64,000 nucleotides of DNA from Gemmata sp051859125 (GTDB lineage: Bacteria > Planctomycetota > Planctomycetia > Gemmatales > Gemmataceae): contig NZ_JBHYGG010000079.1 of NCBI RefSeq assembly GCF_051859125.1, forward strand, positions 11,730 through 75,729, in the 5' to 3' direction. The position numbers were made by a program, and so were the translations under genes. Below the pieces are notes generated by a model. It made no database searches. It saw only the letters and a list, made by a program, of their open reading frames with translations, and was not told where the DNA came from. Below are positions 36,032-44,883 of the stretch, piece by piece. Every line of letters begins with the position of its first letter. Within the stretch, counting starts at the first letter, position 1.

Positions 36032-36870
36032 CCCGCACGCTCGCGTTCGCGACACTCGCGCTGGGGCTCGCCTCGACGGCCGGCGCGCAGCAACTGCCGG
36101 TCGCCCCGCCGCCGCGCGAGGTCCGCGCCGACGGCACCCGCGACCCCGTCCCCGAACCCGCGAAGCGCGAGAACCCGCTGGAGGTGGTCGAGCGGATCAT
36201 CAAGAACTCGAAGGACGTGGGCGAGAAGCTCTCCCAGTCCGACACCGGCACCGACACGCAGAAGGCGCAGGAGAAGATCCTCAAGGACATCGACGCGCTG
36301 CTCAACCCGGACGACCCGCCGCCGATGTCCGGCCAGGACATGGACAAGGACAAGAAGCAGGACAAGAACGACAACAAGGACACGGAGAAGAACAAGGACA
36401 ACAAGTCCGACCCCGACGACAAGAAGATGGACATGCAGCCGATGGGTAAGGGGATGGACGAGACGCCGCCGAAGACGTCGGACGCGCCGATGGACGGGAT
36501 GGGCGGCACGGGTCAACAGCCCATGGGCGGCGACCGGCCCCGCGAGCGGCGGCCGCGGGCGGGCGGCGACCACAAGCAGGACGCTCAGCCGATGGGGACC
36601 GAGCCCAAGGGCACACCGAAGGACGCGCCGCCCAAGGGCGGCACGCCGAAAGACCCCAAGAACGCCGGCGGCGCTGCACCCGACCCGAAGGGCGGGAAGG
36701 CCGACCCGGCGCCGCTGCTGCCGTACGAGGCCGAGGTGGTGAAGGACGTGTGGGGCCACCTGCCCGACAAGCTCCGCCAGCAGGCCACGCAGTTCTACCG
36801 CGAGGAGTTCACCGCCCGGTACTCCGACCTGCTCAAGATGTACTACTCGTCGCTCTCCGAGAAGAAGTGA
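36028..36870 (+). CDS. Exported low-complexity protein of unknown function
   Basis: 280 residues. The start overlaps the previous gene by ATGA. A signal peptide (MTRTLAFATLALGLASTAGA) is followed by a helical segment (about 45-95) and then a long hydrophilic, disordered region rich in Asp, Lys, Asn, Met and Gly (about 100-235, for example DKDKKQDKNDNKDTEKNKDN). The last 45 residues (LPYEAEVVKDVWGHLPDKLR and on) are folded-looking and are the likely conserved part. The Asp/Met-rich linker could bind cations, but no motif proves it. It belongs to the vWA/DUF4175 envelope unit. Confidence 0.7.
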   Translation: MTRTLAFATLALGLASTAGAQQLPVAPPPREVRADGTRDPVPEPAKRENPLEVVERIIKNSKDVGEKLSQSDTGTDTQKAQEKILKDIDALLNPDDPPPMSGQDMDKDKKQDKNDNKDTEKNKDNKSDPDDKKMDMQPMGKGMDETPPKTSDAPMDGMGGTGQQPMGGDRPRERRPRAGGDHKQDAQPMGTEPKGTPKDAPPKGGTPKDPKNAGGAAPDPKGGKADPAPLLPYEAEVVKDVWGHLPDKLRQQATQFYREEFTARYSDLLKMYYSSLSEKK

Positions 36871-36902
36871 TCCCCCCGCCGCGTTCCCCCGGGCGATTGA
36901 CC

Positions 36903-38039
36903 ATGCCAGTCCGCATCGACCGCCGCAACTTCTTCCGCGCCGGGGCGACCGGGGCCGCGGCCGGCGCGCTCGGCCTCGTGGGCCACGCCCAGCCGCCGCA
37001 GCCCGAGCCCGCGGCGCTGGTGCCCGGGTCGCGGTCCAAGGCCGGGGCCGAGTACATCACCCCCGACACGCAGGCCGCGATCGAGCGCGGGCTTGGGTTC
37101 CTCGCGCGGAATCAGCTCGCCGACGGCTCGTTCGGCGAACCGACCCTCGGCACCGGCGTCGGGATCGCGTCGCTGGCGGCGCTGGCGCTCATGGCGGGCG
37201 GGAACCAGCCGGGCCGGGGCCGGTTCGGGAAGAACGTCGCCCGCGCGGTCGAGTACGTGGCGGGGACGGCCGGCGGCCCCAACCCGGGGTTCCTCACGGC
37301 CCCCGCGAGCCAGGCCGCGCACCGGCTGAACAGCAACCCGGCCCCGATGTACAGCCACGGGTTCGGCACGCTGTTCCTCGCGGAAGTCTGCGGAATGGTC
37401 CCGGCCGCCGCGCGCGACGCCAAGCTCCGCGGGGCGCTCGAACAGGCGGTGGCGTTCACGGTGTTCGCCCAGAACACGCTCGGCGGCTGGCGGTACGAGC
37501 CGCAGGTCCAGTACGCCGACGTGTCGGTCACGACCGCCCAGATGATGGCGCTGCGGGCCGCGAAGAACGCCGGGGTGTTCGTCCGCAAGAGCGTGATCGA
37601 CGGGGGCGCGGCCTACATCAAGGGGTGCCAACTGGCCGACGGCGGGTTCAGCTACTGGAAGGGGCAGGGGTTCTCGGCGTTCGCCCGCACGGCCGCGTCG
37701 ATCGTCGGCCTGTACTCGGCCGGCACCTACGAGGGCCGGGAGGTCGAGCGGGGCCTGAAGTACCTCCAGCAGTTCACCCCGGGCCGCCAGTTCTCCCCGC
37801 GGGAGATCCCGCCGCAGCACTACTGGTACGGGCAGTACTACGCGGCGCTGGCGATGTGGACGGCCGGCGACGACTACTGGAACGCGTGGCTCCCGGCGAT
37901 CCGAGACGAGTTGCTCGCGAAGGCCCGCACCGGCGGCGGCACCTGGAACGACCCGTACCACGGGAGCGTCTACGCCACCGCGATGGCGCTCATCGTGCTC
38001 CAGCTCCCGAACAACTACCTGCCGATCTTGCAGAAGTGA
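36903..38039 (+). CDS. Tat-exported prenyltransferase/squalene-cyclase-fold protein
   Basis: 378 residues. The N-terminus MPVRIDRRNFFRAGATG is a twin-arginine signal (R7, R8) with a hydrophobic stretch after it. The body is made of alpha/alpha-barrel repeats of the terpene-cyclase type with QW-like motifs: LARNQLADGSFG, FAQNTLGGWRYEPQ, GCQLADGGFSYWKGQGFSAF and GGGTWNDPYHGSVYATAMAL. The DxDD motif of real squalene-hopene cyclases is not seen, so a cyclase role is unlikely. It is probably an exported binding or scaffold protein. The ATG with the Tat motif right after it decides the start. It is last in the envelope unit, 33 bases after the low-complexity gene. Confidence 0.82.
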   Translation: MPVRIDRRNFFRAGATGAAAGALGLVGHAQPPQPEPAALVPGSRSKAGAEYITPDTQAAIERGLGFLARNQLADGSFGEPTLGTGVGIASLAALALMAGGNQPGRGRFGKNVARAVEYVAGTAGGPNPGFLTAPASQAAHRLNSNPAPMYSHGFGTLFLAEVCGMVPAAARDAKLRGALEQAVAFTVFAQNTLGGWRYEPQVQYADVSVTTAQMMALRAAKNAGVFVRKSVIDGGAAYIKGCQLADGGFSYWKGQGFSAFARTAASIVGLYSAGTYEGREVERGLKYLQQFTPGRQFSPREIPPQHYWYGQYYAALAMWTAGDDYWNAWLPAIRDELLAKARTGGGTWNDPYHGSVYATAMALIVLQLPNNYLPILQK

Positions 38040-38111
38040 CCGCCCGGCCCGGGTGAGGTTGACACGCGGCACATCGGCCGTGAAGATACCCGCAACGGAG
38101 CGTCTCGCCGC

Positions 38112-38513
38112 ATGAAGGTCGTCCGCTGCTTCCTGGTCCTTCTCGTCGCCCTGCAAACGGGTGTGGCGGGGGGCCGCGCGCACGGCGTCACCTGTCCCGC
38201 TGGCACCGGCCTCCGCGAGGTGTCGCACGTCCACGCGCACCAGTTGCTCGACCTCCTCGACACGGACGCCGCCGAAGAGCCCGACCATCGGGACGGGGAC
38301 CACGACGGAGACGCGGTCGAGGTCGCCGCGCTCTCGGTGACCCACGGGCCGAGCGCCCTGGCCGTCGAGGACGCCCGCTCTCTGACTTCCCCTACGTTCG
38401 TTGCCTCGCAACCGGTCCCCCTCGGAAGACCGCACTGCCTCGGCCTCCCGCCGTCCACGGCTGGTCCGCCGCACCAACCGCTCTACCTCACCTTCTGCTC
38501 GTTCCGCAACTAA
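38112..38513 (+). CDS. Small exported His/Asp-rich protein upstream of RND efflux genes
   Basis: 133 residues. A signal peptide (MKVVRCFLVLLVALQTGVAG) is followed by a mature part with clusters of His and Asp (SHVHAHQLLDLLDTDAAEEP then DHRDGDHDGDAV) and three Cys. Such clusters suggest metal binding in the periplasm. It is the first gene before the CusB/CusA-like pair, 123 bases upstream, on the same strand, so a metal-buffer or chaperone role is plausible. I do not recognise a named family. Confidence 0.6.
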   Translation: MKVVRCFLVLLVALQTGVAGGRAHGVTCPAGTGLREVSHVHAHQLLDLLDTDAAEEPDHRDGDHDGDAVEVAALSVTHGPSALAVEDARSLTSPTFVASQPVPLGRPHCLGLPPSTAGPPHQPLYLTFCSFRN

Positions 38514-38636
38514 CCCGCCGCGCCGGGGCACGCGGGGCCGCACCACTGCGCGCCCGGTGCTGCTCCCGGTGACACGTCCGCGGGTTCCATACTCCGTTCC
38601 ACACCTTCGTTCGCGCCCTCGTCGGCCGGGTGCCAC

Positions 38637-40022
38637 ATGCGTTGGCGTTTCCTCCTCCGCGGCACGGCGTTCGTGCTGCTCCTTGGCGCCCTCGCGGCCG
38701 GCGCGTGGACCCAGCGGGACCGCTGGCAGCGCGCCCACGATCACCCGGTTGCCGAGAAGTCGGGGCCGTTGGGGCCGGTCGACATTCAGAGCGTGAAGCT
38801 CAGCGACGAGGCGGTCCTCGGCCTCGGCCTCCGGTGCGAAGATGTCAAGCTCGAAGACTACCCGCGGGTGATCGAGGTGCCCGGGGTCATCATCGACGCT
38901 CCAGGTCGGTCGCCGCGGGCCGTGTCGTCGCCGGTCGCTGGCGTGGTGAGCCGCATCCACGCCTCGCCGGGGGAAGCCGTGAAGCCCGGGAGCCCGTTGT
39001 TTACGGTGCAACTCGCCAGCGAGTTCGTGCAGACCACGCAGACCGACCTCGCCCGGTACGCGAAGGACCTGGTCGCCGCGACGCTCCGCCGGGACCAGAC
39101 CGCGAAGCTCGTGGCCGCGGGGACGAAGGCCGGCGTCGAACTGGTCGAGGACGAGAACCAGGTGCGGCGGCTCACGACGCAGGTCGAGGGGCACCGCCGG
39201 CAGCTCGGTGCGTTCGGGTTCGAGCCCCGGGACGTGAAGCGGGCCGAGGCCGGGGACGCGGTCACCGAGATCGTGATCGGCGCCCCGGCCGCGGACCCCG
39301 GCGCGCCGCCCACGTCGGCCTCGCCGCCCCCGCCGGTGTTCGTGTTCGAGGTCGAGTCGCTGGCGGTCGCCGCGGGGCAGGGGGTCGCGTCGGGGCAACT
39401 TCTCGCGCGGCTCGCCGACTACCGCGAGTTGCTCATCGAGGGCCGGGCGTTCGAGACCGAGGCACAGTACGTCGCGGACGCGACCGGCGGGGCGCGGCCG
39501 GTCGGGGTGGACTTCCTCGACGCCGCGCCCCGGGGCGGCACCGAGGGCGAGGTGAAGCTCGTGATCCGCTCGATCGGCAGGACCGACCCGGCGAGCCGCA
39601 CCTTCCCCTTCTACGCGGCCCTCGCGAACGAGGCGACGCCCTACGACCGCGGCGGGAAGACGTTCCTGTCGTGGACGTACCGGCCCGGCCGCCAGGTGCG
39701 GCTCCGCGTCCCGGTGGGCAACGTCCCAAAGGTGATCGTGCTGCCGGCCGGTGCGGTTGTCCGAGAGGGGGCCGACGCCTACGTGTTCCGGCAGAACGGC
39801 GACGTGTTCGACCGCAAGCCCGTGGTGATTGTCGGCGAGGACCGGCTCAACGTGGCGATCGCGCCGGGGAACGGGATCGAGGTCGGGGTCGCGGTGCTGA
39901 GGAACCAGGCCGCGGCGGTGAACCGGGCGCTCAAGGCGCTCCAGGCCCGCGGGTTTGGCGGGGCCGGGGGCAAGAAGGGCCACTGGCACGCCGACGGGTC
40001 GTTCCACGAGGCCGACGACTGA
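38637..40022 (+). CDS. RND efflux periplasmic adaptor (CusB/CzcB-like)
   Basis: 461 residues. An N-terminal helix (FLLRGTAFVLLLGALAAGAW) anchors it. The lipoyl-like half-domains are around PVAGVVSRIHASPGEAVKPG and VAAGQGVASGQLLARLADYR, joined by a helical hairpin (about 120-190). The beta-barrel and membrane-proximal parts follow (TFPFYAALANEATPYDRGGK). The C-terminus KGHWHADGSFHEADD is His-rich and probably binds the exported metal. Membrane-fusion proteins of this group link an inner-membrane RND pump to an outer-membrane channel and can hand metal to the pump. It ends 9 bases before the pump gene. Confidence 0.88.
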   Translation: MRWRFLLRGTAFVLLLGALAAGAWTQRDRWQRAHDHPVAEKSGPLGPVDIQSVKLSDEAVLGLGLRCEDVKLEDYPRVIEVPGVIIDAPGRSPRAVSSPVAGVVSRIHASPGEAVKPGSPLFTVQLASEFVQTTQTDLARYAKDLVAATLRRDQTAKLVAAGTKAGVELVEDENQVRRLTTQVEGHRRQLGAFGFEPRDVKRAEAGDAVTEIVIGAPAADPGAPPTSASPPPPVFVFEVESLAVAAGQGVASGQLLARLADYRELLIEGRAFETEAQYVADATGGARPVGVDFLDAAPRGGTEGEVKLVIRSIGRTDPASRTFPFYAALANEATPYDRGGKTFLSWTYRPGRQVRLRVPVGNVPKVIVLPAGAVVREGADAYVFRQNGDVFDRKPVVIVGEDRLNVAIAPGNGIEVGVAVLRNQAAAVNRALKALQARGFGGAGGKKGHWHADGSFHEADD

Positions 40023-40031
40023 GGACCGCAC

Positions 40032-43000
40032 ATGCTCGACGCGATCATCCGCGCCTCGCTCCGCTACCGCGCCCTCGTGGTCGTCGGCTCGCTCGTCGTG
40101 CTGCTCTACGGCACGTTCCTGGCGAGCACGATGCCCATTGACGTGCTCCCGAACCTCGACCGGCCGCGGGTCGTGCTCCTCGCCGAGTGCCCGGGGATGG
40201 CCCCCGAGGAGGTCGAGGCCCGCGTCGCGCACCCGATCGAGACCGCCATCCTCGGGGCCACGGGTGTCGAGGCGGTCCGCGGGCAGTGCTCGGCGGGGCT
40301 GGCGGTCATCTACGCCGAGTTCGACTGGGCGGTGGATGTCCGGGTCGCGCGGCAGACGGTCCAGGAGCGGATCGCGCTCGTGCTGCCGCAACTCCCCGCG
40401 GGCGTGGCCCCGCAGATGATGCCGACCAGTTCGGTCATGGGCCAGGTGATGCAGGTCGGCGTCTCCTCGAAGACCGGGGCGACGCGGGCGATGGACCTGG
40501 GGACGCTGGCGTCGTGGGTCATCCGCCCGCGGCTGCTGCGCGTCCCGGGCGTGGCCGAGGTGATCGTCCTGGGCGGCGAGCGGAAGCAGTACCAGGTGCT
40601 CCTGAACCCGGAGGCGCTCCGGAAGTTCGAGGTGACCGTGCCTGAGGTCGAGGCGGCGCTCCGTGCGAGCAACCTGAACACGACCGGCGGCTACGACCTC
40701 CGGGGCGACGCCGAGCGGCCGATCCGCGTGCTGGCCCAACTCGGCCCGGACCCGGCCAAGGTGATCGCCGACCTGCTGAACGTCGTCGTGAAGCCCCCGC
40801 CGGCGCAACCGCACGAGCACGAGGAAGGGCGCGACCCGTCGGTCGTCGTCGCCCGGGTCACGGCGCGGCCGATCCTGCTGAGCCAGGTCGCCCGCGTCGT
40901 CGAGGGGGCCGAACTCAAGCGGGGCGACGCTAGCATCGACGGCGTTCCGGGCGTGGTCATCACGGTGGTGAAGCAGCCGCACGCCGACACGCGGGAGGTC
41001 ACGGCCGCGGTCCACGCCGCGCTGCGGGAGCTGGAGCCCACGTTCCCCAAAGACGTGGCCGTCAACCACGACCTGTTCCAACTCAAGAACTTCATCGACC
41101 GGGCGGTGTACAACGTCGGCGAGGCACTCGTCCTCGGGGCCGGGCTCGTGCTGGTCGTCCTCACCCTGTTCCTGATGAACGTCCGCACCACGTTCATCTC
41201 GCTGACCGCGATCCCGCTGTCGCTGGCGGTGACCGCCATTGTCTTCAAGCTCGTCGGGCGGGTCACGGGCACGGAGCTGTCGATCAACGTGATGACGCTC
41301 GGCGGCATCGCCGTTGCGATGGGCGAGTTGGTCGACGACGCGATCGTGGACGTGGAGAACATCTTCCGCCGGCTCCGCGAGAACAACCACGCGGCCGAGC
41401 CCCGGCACCCGCTGCTCGTCGTGTACGAGGCGAGCCGCGAGATCCGCTCGGCGATCGTGTTCGGCACCATCGTCGTCGTGCTCGTGTTCCTCCCGCTGTT
41501 CGCGCTGTCCGGCGTCGAGGGCCGCCTGTTTAGCACGCTCGGGCTCGCGTACATCGTGTCGATCCTCGCGTCACTGGTCGTCTCGGTCACGGTCACGCCC
41601 GTTGCGTCGTACTACCTGCTGGCGCACTCGCGGGCCGTCCACGCCGAGCGCGACGGCCCTCTCCTGCGGCTCTTGAAGTTCCTGGTGCGCCCGCTCGTCC
41701 GGCTCAGCATGCGCTTCCCGGTGCCGCTCCTCGTGCTGACGTGGGCCGGGGTCGCGGTCGCGGGCTGGCAGGTGACGCGGCTCGGGGCCGACTTCCTCCC
41801 GCCGTTCGACGAGGGGAGCGTGCAGGTGAACGTGAGCCTGCCGACCGGCTCGTCGCTGGACGCGACCAACGGCCTCGCACGGGTCATTGACGGCCGGCTC
41901 GCGCTGCTCCAGAGGACCGATCAGAAGCCGACCAACCCGGTGCTGCACTTCGTGCGGCGGAGCGGCCGCGCCGAGCGGGACGAGCACACCGAGCCCGTCA
42001 ACCGCACCGAGTACATCCTGAGCATGAACCCGGCCTCGGGCCTGACCCGGCAGGAGGCCATCAAGCTCATCCTCACCGACCTCAAGGAGGCGGCCCCGGG
42101 TTCGGACGTCGAGGCCGAGCAGCCGCTCGCGCACATGATCTCGCACATGGTGTCCGGGGTGTACGCCCAGGTGGCCATCAAGATCTACGGCGATGACCTG
42201 GACGTCCTGCGGCGCGAGGCCGAGCGGGTGAAGGGCGTCGTCGCGGGCGTTCCCGGGGCCACGACGCCGGTCGTCGAGATGCAGCAGGCCACGGGCGAGG
42301 TCCACGTTCGCCTGCGGCCGGCCGACCTCGCGTTCTACGGGCTGACCCGCGAGGAGGTCGCCTCGGTCGTGAAGACGGCCCTCCAGGGCGAAGAGGTGTC
42401 TGAGGTGATCGAGGGCCAGCGGCGGTTCGACCTCGTGGTGCGGCTCGACGACGAGTTCCGCACCGACTTGCCGCGGCTCGGCACGCTCCGCATCGAGCGC
42501 CCGGGGCGGCCGCCGGTGCTGCTCGGGGAGGTCGCCGACATCGGCGAGGCGACCGGACCGAACGCGGTGAACCGCGAGAACGTCCGCCGGCGGATCATCG
42601 TCCGGTGCAACGTGCAGGGCCGCGACCTCGCCTCGGTGGTCGGGGACATCCAGCGCGAAGTGGACGCACAGGTGCGGCCGGCGCTCCCCGCGGGGTACAC
42701 CATCGACTACGGCGGGCAGTTCGAGAGCCAGCAGCGTGCGACGCGGCTCATCTCGGTGCTGGCCGGCGTCTCCGTCGTGGGCATGTTCGTGGTGCTGATG
42801 GTGCTGTTCCCGTCGGCGCGGATCGTGCTCCAGGTCCTCAACGCGCTGCCGACCGCGTTCATCGGCGGCGTGCTCGCGCTCGTCCTGACGAATCAGACCC
42901 TCTCGGTCGCGAGCCTCGTCGGGTTCATCTCCCTCGGCGGCATCGCGGTCCGCAACGGCATCCTGCTCGTGTCGCACTACGTCCATCTGATGAAGGCGGA

Positions 43001-43349
43001 GCACCAGCCGTTCACGAAGGACACCGTGCTGCGCGGCAGCCTGGAGCGGCTCGCCCCGGTGCTGATGACGGCGCTGACGGCCGGCGTCGCGCTGGTGCCG
43101 CTCGTGGCCGAGGGGCTCAAGCCGGGCCGCGAGATCCTGTACCCGGTGGCGACGGTGATCCTCGGCGGCCTGCTCACCTCGACGTTCTGCGAGTTCCTGA
43201 TCCACCCCGGCCTGTTCTGGCGGTTCAGCGGCCGCGACGCCGAGCGGCTCGCCCGCACCGGGCCGGGGGACGACCCACTCGCCGGGGCCACGGTGGCCCC
43301 GGCGGTTGATGCCTCGAAGTCCGCGATTCACTCTCCCGGAGGTTTGTGA
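40032..43349 (+). CDS. Heavy-metal efflux RND transporter (CusA/CzcA family)
   Basis: 1105 residues with the 12-helix RND plan: a first helix (LVVVGSLVVLLYGTFLASTM), a large periplasmic loop, a helix block, a second loop and a second block. The fourth helix carries acidic residues in GELVDDAIVDVENIFRRL (near 430-445), the proton-relay position of heavy-metal RND pumps. DFLPPFDEGSVQVNVSLPTG marks the second half and is typical of the heavy-metal group. Metal choice (copper/silver or zinc/cobalt/cadmium) cannot be told because I could not match the selectivity residues by eye. No outer-membrane factor gene is linked. The stop codon overlaps the next start by one base. Confidence 0.92.
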   Translation: MLDAIIRASLRYRALVVVGSLVVLLYGTFLASTMPIDVLPNLDRPRVVLLAECPGMAPEEVEARVAHPIETAILGATGVEAVRGQCSAGLAVIYAEFDWAVDVRVARQTVQERIALVLPQLPAGVAPQMMPTSSVMGQVMQVGVSSKTGATRAMDLGTLASWVIRPRLLRVPGVAEVIVLGGERKQYQVLLNPEALRKFEVTVPEVEAALRASNLNTTGGYDLRGDAERPIRVLAQLGPDPAKVIADLLNVVVKPPPAQPHEHEEGRDPSVVVARVTARPILLSQVARVVEGAELKRGDASIDGVPGVVITVVKQPHADTREVTAAVHAALRELEPTFPKDVAVNHDLFQLKNFIDRAVYNVGEALVLGAGLVLVVLTLFLMNVRTTFISLTAIPLSLAVTAIVFKLVGRVTGTELSINVMTLGGIAVAMGELVDDAIVDVENIFRRLRENNHAAEPRHPLLVVYEASREIRSAIVFGTIVVVLVFLPLFALSGVEGRLFSTLGLAYIVSILASLVVSVTVTPVASYYLLAHSRAVHAERDGPLLRLLKFLVRPLVRLSMRFPVPLLVLTWAGVAVAGWQVTRLGADFLPPFDEGSVQVNVSLPTGSSLDATNGLARVIDGRLALLQRTDQKPTNPVLHFVRRSGRAERDEHTEPVNRTEYILSMNPASGLTRQEAIKLILTDLKEAAPGSDVEAEQPLAHMISHMVSGVYAQVAIKIYGDDLDVLRREAERVKGVVAGVPGATTPVVEMQQATGEVHVRLRPADLAFYGLTREEVASVVKTALQGEEVSEVIEGQRRFDLVVRLDDEFRTDLPRLGTLRIERPGRPPVLLGEVADIGEATGPNAVNRENVRRRIIVRCNVQGRDLASVVGDIQREVDAQVRPALPAGYTIDYGGQFESQQRATRLISVLAGVSVVGMFVVLMVLFPSARIVLQVLNALPTAFIGGVLALVLTNQTLSVASLVGFISLGGIAVRNGILLVSHYVHLMKAEHQPFTKDTVLRGSLERLAPVLMTALTAGVALVPLVAEGLKPGREILYPVATVILGGLLTSTFCEFLIHPGLFWRFSGRDAERLARTGPGDDPLAGATVAPAVDASKSAIHSPGGL

Positions 43350-43840
43350 TGACTGTGAAGCTCCTGACGGCCGCGCTCCTGGTGTTCGGCCTGGTCGGTG
43401 TGACCGGGTGCGACAAGAACGCCGCACCCACCAAGGCCGAAGAAAAGAAGAAGGAGAAGGACAAGGACGACGACCACGATCACGCGCATGGCCCCGGCCC
43501 GCACAAGGGGATGATCTTCGACTTCGGCGGCGGCAAGTACCACGGCGAGTTCAAGCCGGACCACGACAAGAAGGAGGCGACGGTCTGGATCCTCGGGCTC
43601 GACGAGAAGACCCCGGCCCCGGTGAAGGCCGAGAAGGTGCGGCTCGTCGTGTCGAACACCGACCCGAAGATCGAGATCGAGTTGCTCCCGGCCGACAAGG
43701 CCGCCGACGGCACCTCCCACACCTTCACCGGCAAGCACGCCGGGTTCGGCAAGGAGATGGAGTACAAGGGCACGGTGACGTTCACGGCCAACGGCAAGCA
43801 GTACAGCGGCGACTTCGAGGAGAAGGCCGAGAAGAAGTGA
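43349..43840 (+). CDS. His/Asp-rich lipoprotein of RND efflux operon
   Basis: 163 residues. A lipoprotein signal (MTVKLLTAALLVFGLVGVTG then C21; box VTGC) precedes a charged, metal-binding-looking stretch DKDDDHDHAHGPGPHKGMIF. The rest is a small beta-rich domain (KYHGEFKPDHDKKEATVWIL). I start at the ATG that shares its first base with the pump's stop codon: GGAGG is 6 bases upstream of it, while a GTG three bases earlier is too close. It is likely an accessory metal-binding protein of the efflux system. Confidence 0.72.
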   Translation: MTVKLLTAALLVFGLVGVTGCDKNAAPTKAEEKKKEKDKDDDHDHAHGPGPHKGMIFDFGGGKYHGEFKPDHDKKEATVWILGLDEKTPAPVKAEKVRLVVSNTDPKIEIELLPADKAADGTSHTFTGKHAGFGKEMEYKGTVTFTANGKQYSGDFEEKAEKK

Positions 43841-43845
43841 CCGTC

Positions 43846-43912
43846 GAGTCACGGGGTTCACCCCCGTGGGTCCTCGAACAGTTGGGCACCACGGGGGTGA
43901 ACCCCGTGGCTC
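43846..43912. repeat. Palindromic element at operon end, overlapping next gene's 3' end
   Basis: The perfect 20-bp arms CACGGGGTTCACCCCCGTGG (43850-43869) and its complement (43889-43908) extend outward to 24 bp with one mismatch. Each arm is itself nearly palindromic (CACGGGG-TTCAC-CCCCGTG). It lies just after the efflux operon and covers the last codons of the convergent gene, so it may end transcription of both. Confidence 0.75.
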
Positions 43913-44766
43913 GCCGACAACAACTCCCGGTACACGCCCAGGAGCCGCTCGCGGACCGGCCGACCGAGTCGGTACGCCTCGCGCTGCAACTCGGCGTACT
44001 CGGCCCGGCCCGCTGCCGTCTCGATCGGGACGGCAGCGAAGCCGTACGCCGACAGATCGTAGGGGCTCGCTCGCATGTCGATCTCGCGGGCGGCCCGTGC
44101 CACCTCAAACGCACCCGCCACGACCTCCCCCGGGCAGAACGGTGCGATCTTGTACGCGAAACGGTACAGGTCCATGTTCACGTGCAGGCACCCGGCCTGG
44201 TCGTGGTCGGTGGTCGCTTCGCGGGTCAGCTCCCAGCGGTTCCGCGGCACGGCCGGCGGCGTGAAGAACCGGTAGGCGTCGTAGTGCGAGCACCGCAGCG
44301 GCAGGCCCTCGACGACCGCGTCGGTCTCCGCGTGCGACAACCGCAGCGGTACGTAGGGGTGCCGCACGTTCGGCTCGCGGTACACCATCGCCCACTCGTG
44401 CAACCCGGCGCACCCGAACGCCGGCTCGCGGGTGCCCACCGCTTCCAGGTAGGCCGCCGCCCACTTCAGGTAGCCGTGCCGCTGCGCCGGGAACGCGGCC
44501 GCGTCGAGTGACAGCCCGGCGTCACTGGCGGCGAACTCGGCCCACTGCACGTCGTCGCGGGTCGCGTCGGCCACCACGCGTCCGCACCCGGGCGACCACC
44601 GCATCAAGTGCGCGGGGCGGAACGAGAAGTACTCGAAGAGGAAGTCGTAGACCGGGTGCTTCTCCTGGCGGCTGACGCGCCGCAGGCGCGCCTCGGCCCA
44701 CGGCCGCACCCGGTCCAGGTACGCCCGCCGCTCTAGTTCCCACTCATCCCGAGGTACAATCCGCAT
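43858..44766 (-). CDS. Conserved protein often annotated as 3-methyladenine DNA glycosylase
   Basis: 302 residues, soluble. The blocks VSRQEKHPVYDFLFEYFSFR, PAHLMRWSPG, TTDHDQAGCLHVNMDLYRFA and REIDMRASPYDLSAYG match a family I know from Actinobacteria and Planctomycetes. The '3-methyladenine DNA glycosylase' label there has no visible helix-hairpin-helix or AlkA/Tag motif behind it, so I treat the function as unknown. The last 17 or so residues (SHGVHPRGAQLFEDPRG) are encoded by the palindromic element, which also gives the stop codon; they are probably not original. The start is the ATG at MRIVPRDEWELERR; the frame stays open further upstream by chance. Confidence 0.72.
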   Translation of the reverse strand: MRIVPRDEWELERRAYLDRVRPWAEARLRRVSRQEKHPVYDFLFEYFSFRPAHLMRWSPGCGRVVADATRDDVQWAEFAASDAGLSLDAAAFPAQRHGYLKWAAAYLEAVGTREPAFGCAGLHEWAMVYREPNVRHPYVPLRLSHAETDAVVEGLPLRCSHYDAYRFFTPPAVPRNRWELTREATTDHDQAGCLHVNMDLYRFAYKIAPFCPGEVVAGAFEVARAAREIDMRASPYDLSAYGFAAVPIETAAGRAEYAELQREAYRLGRPVRERLLGVYRELLSASHGVHPRGAQLFEDPRG

Positions 44767-44830
44767 CGCTCGCACGCCCGCTGGAACCCGATTCCCGACT
44801 TCTGCGGGGGCGGCCGTCCGCCGCCGCCGG

Positions 44831-44840
44831 TAACATGTTA
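44831..44840. promoter_or_regulatory. Palindrome in divergent promoter region
   Basis: TAACATGTTA is a perfect 10-bp palindrome in the short gap between two divergent genes and 44 bases before the receiver-phosphatase start codon. It is AT-rich in a GC-rich setting. It could be a -10 region used in both directions or a binding site; nothing else supports either reading. Confidence 0.3.
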
Positions 44841-44883
44841 TCGGAGTGGACCCGCCAGCCCCAGCCAGCCCCGGACCTTCGCC

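Noticed and set aside
36903..38039. Calling the Tat-exported protein a squalene-hopene cyclase
   Set aside because: The repeats have the fold, but the catalytic DxDD motif is missing and the protein is exported and much shorter than the cyclases.
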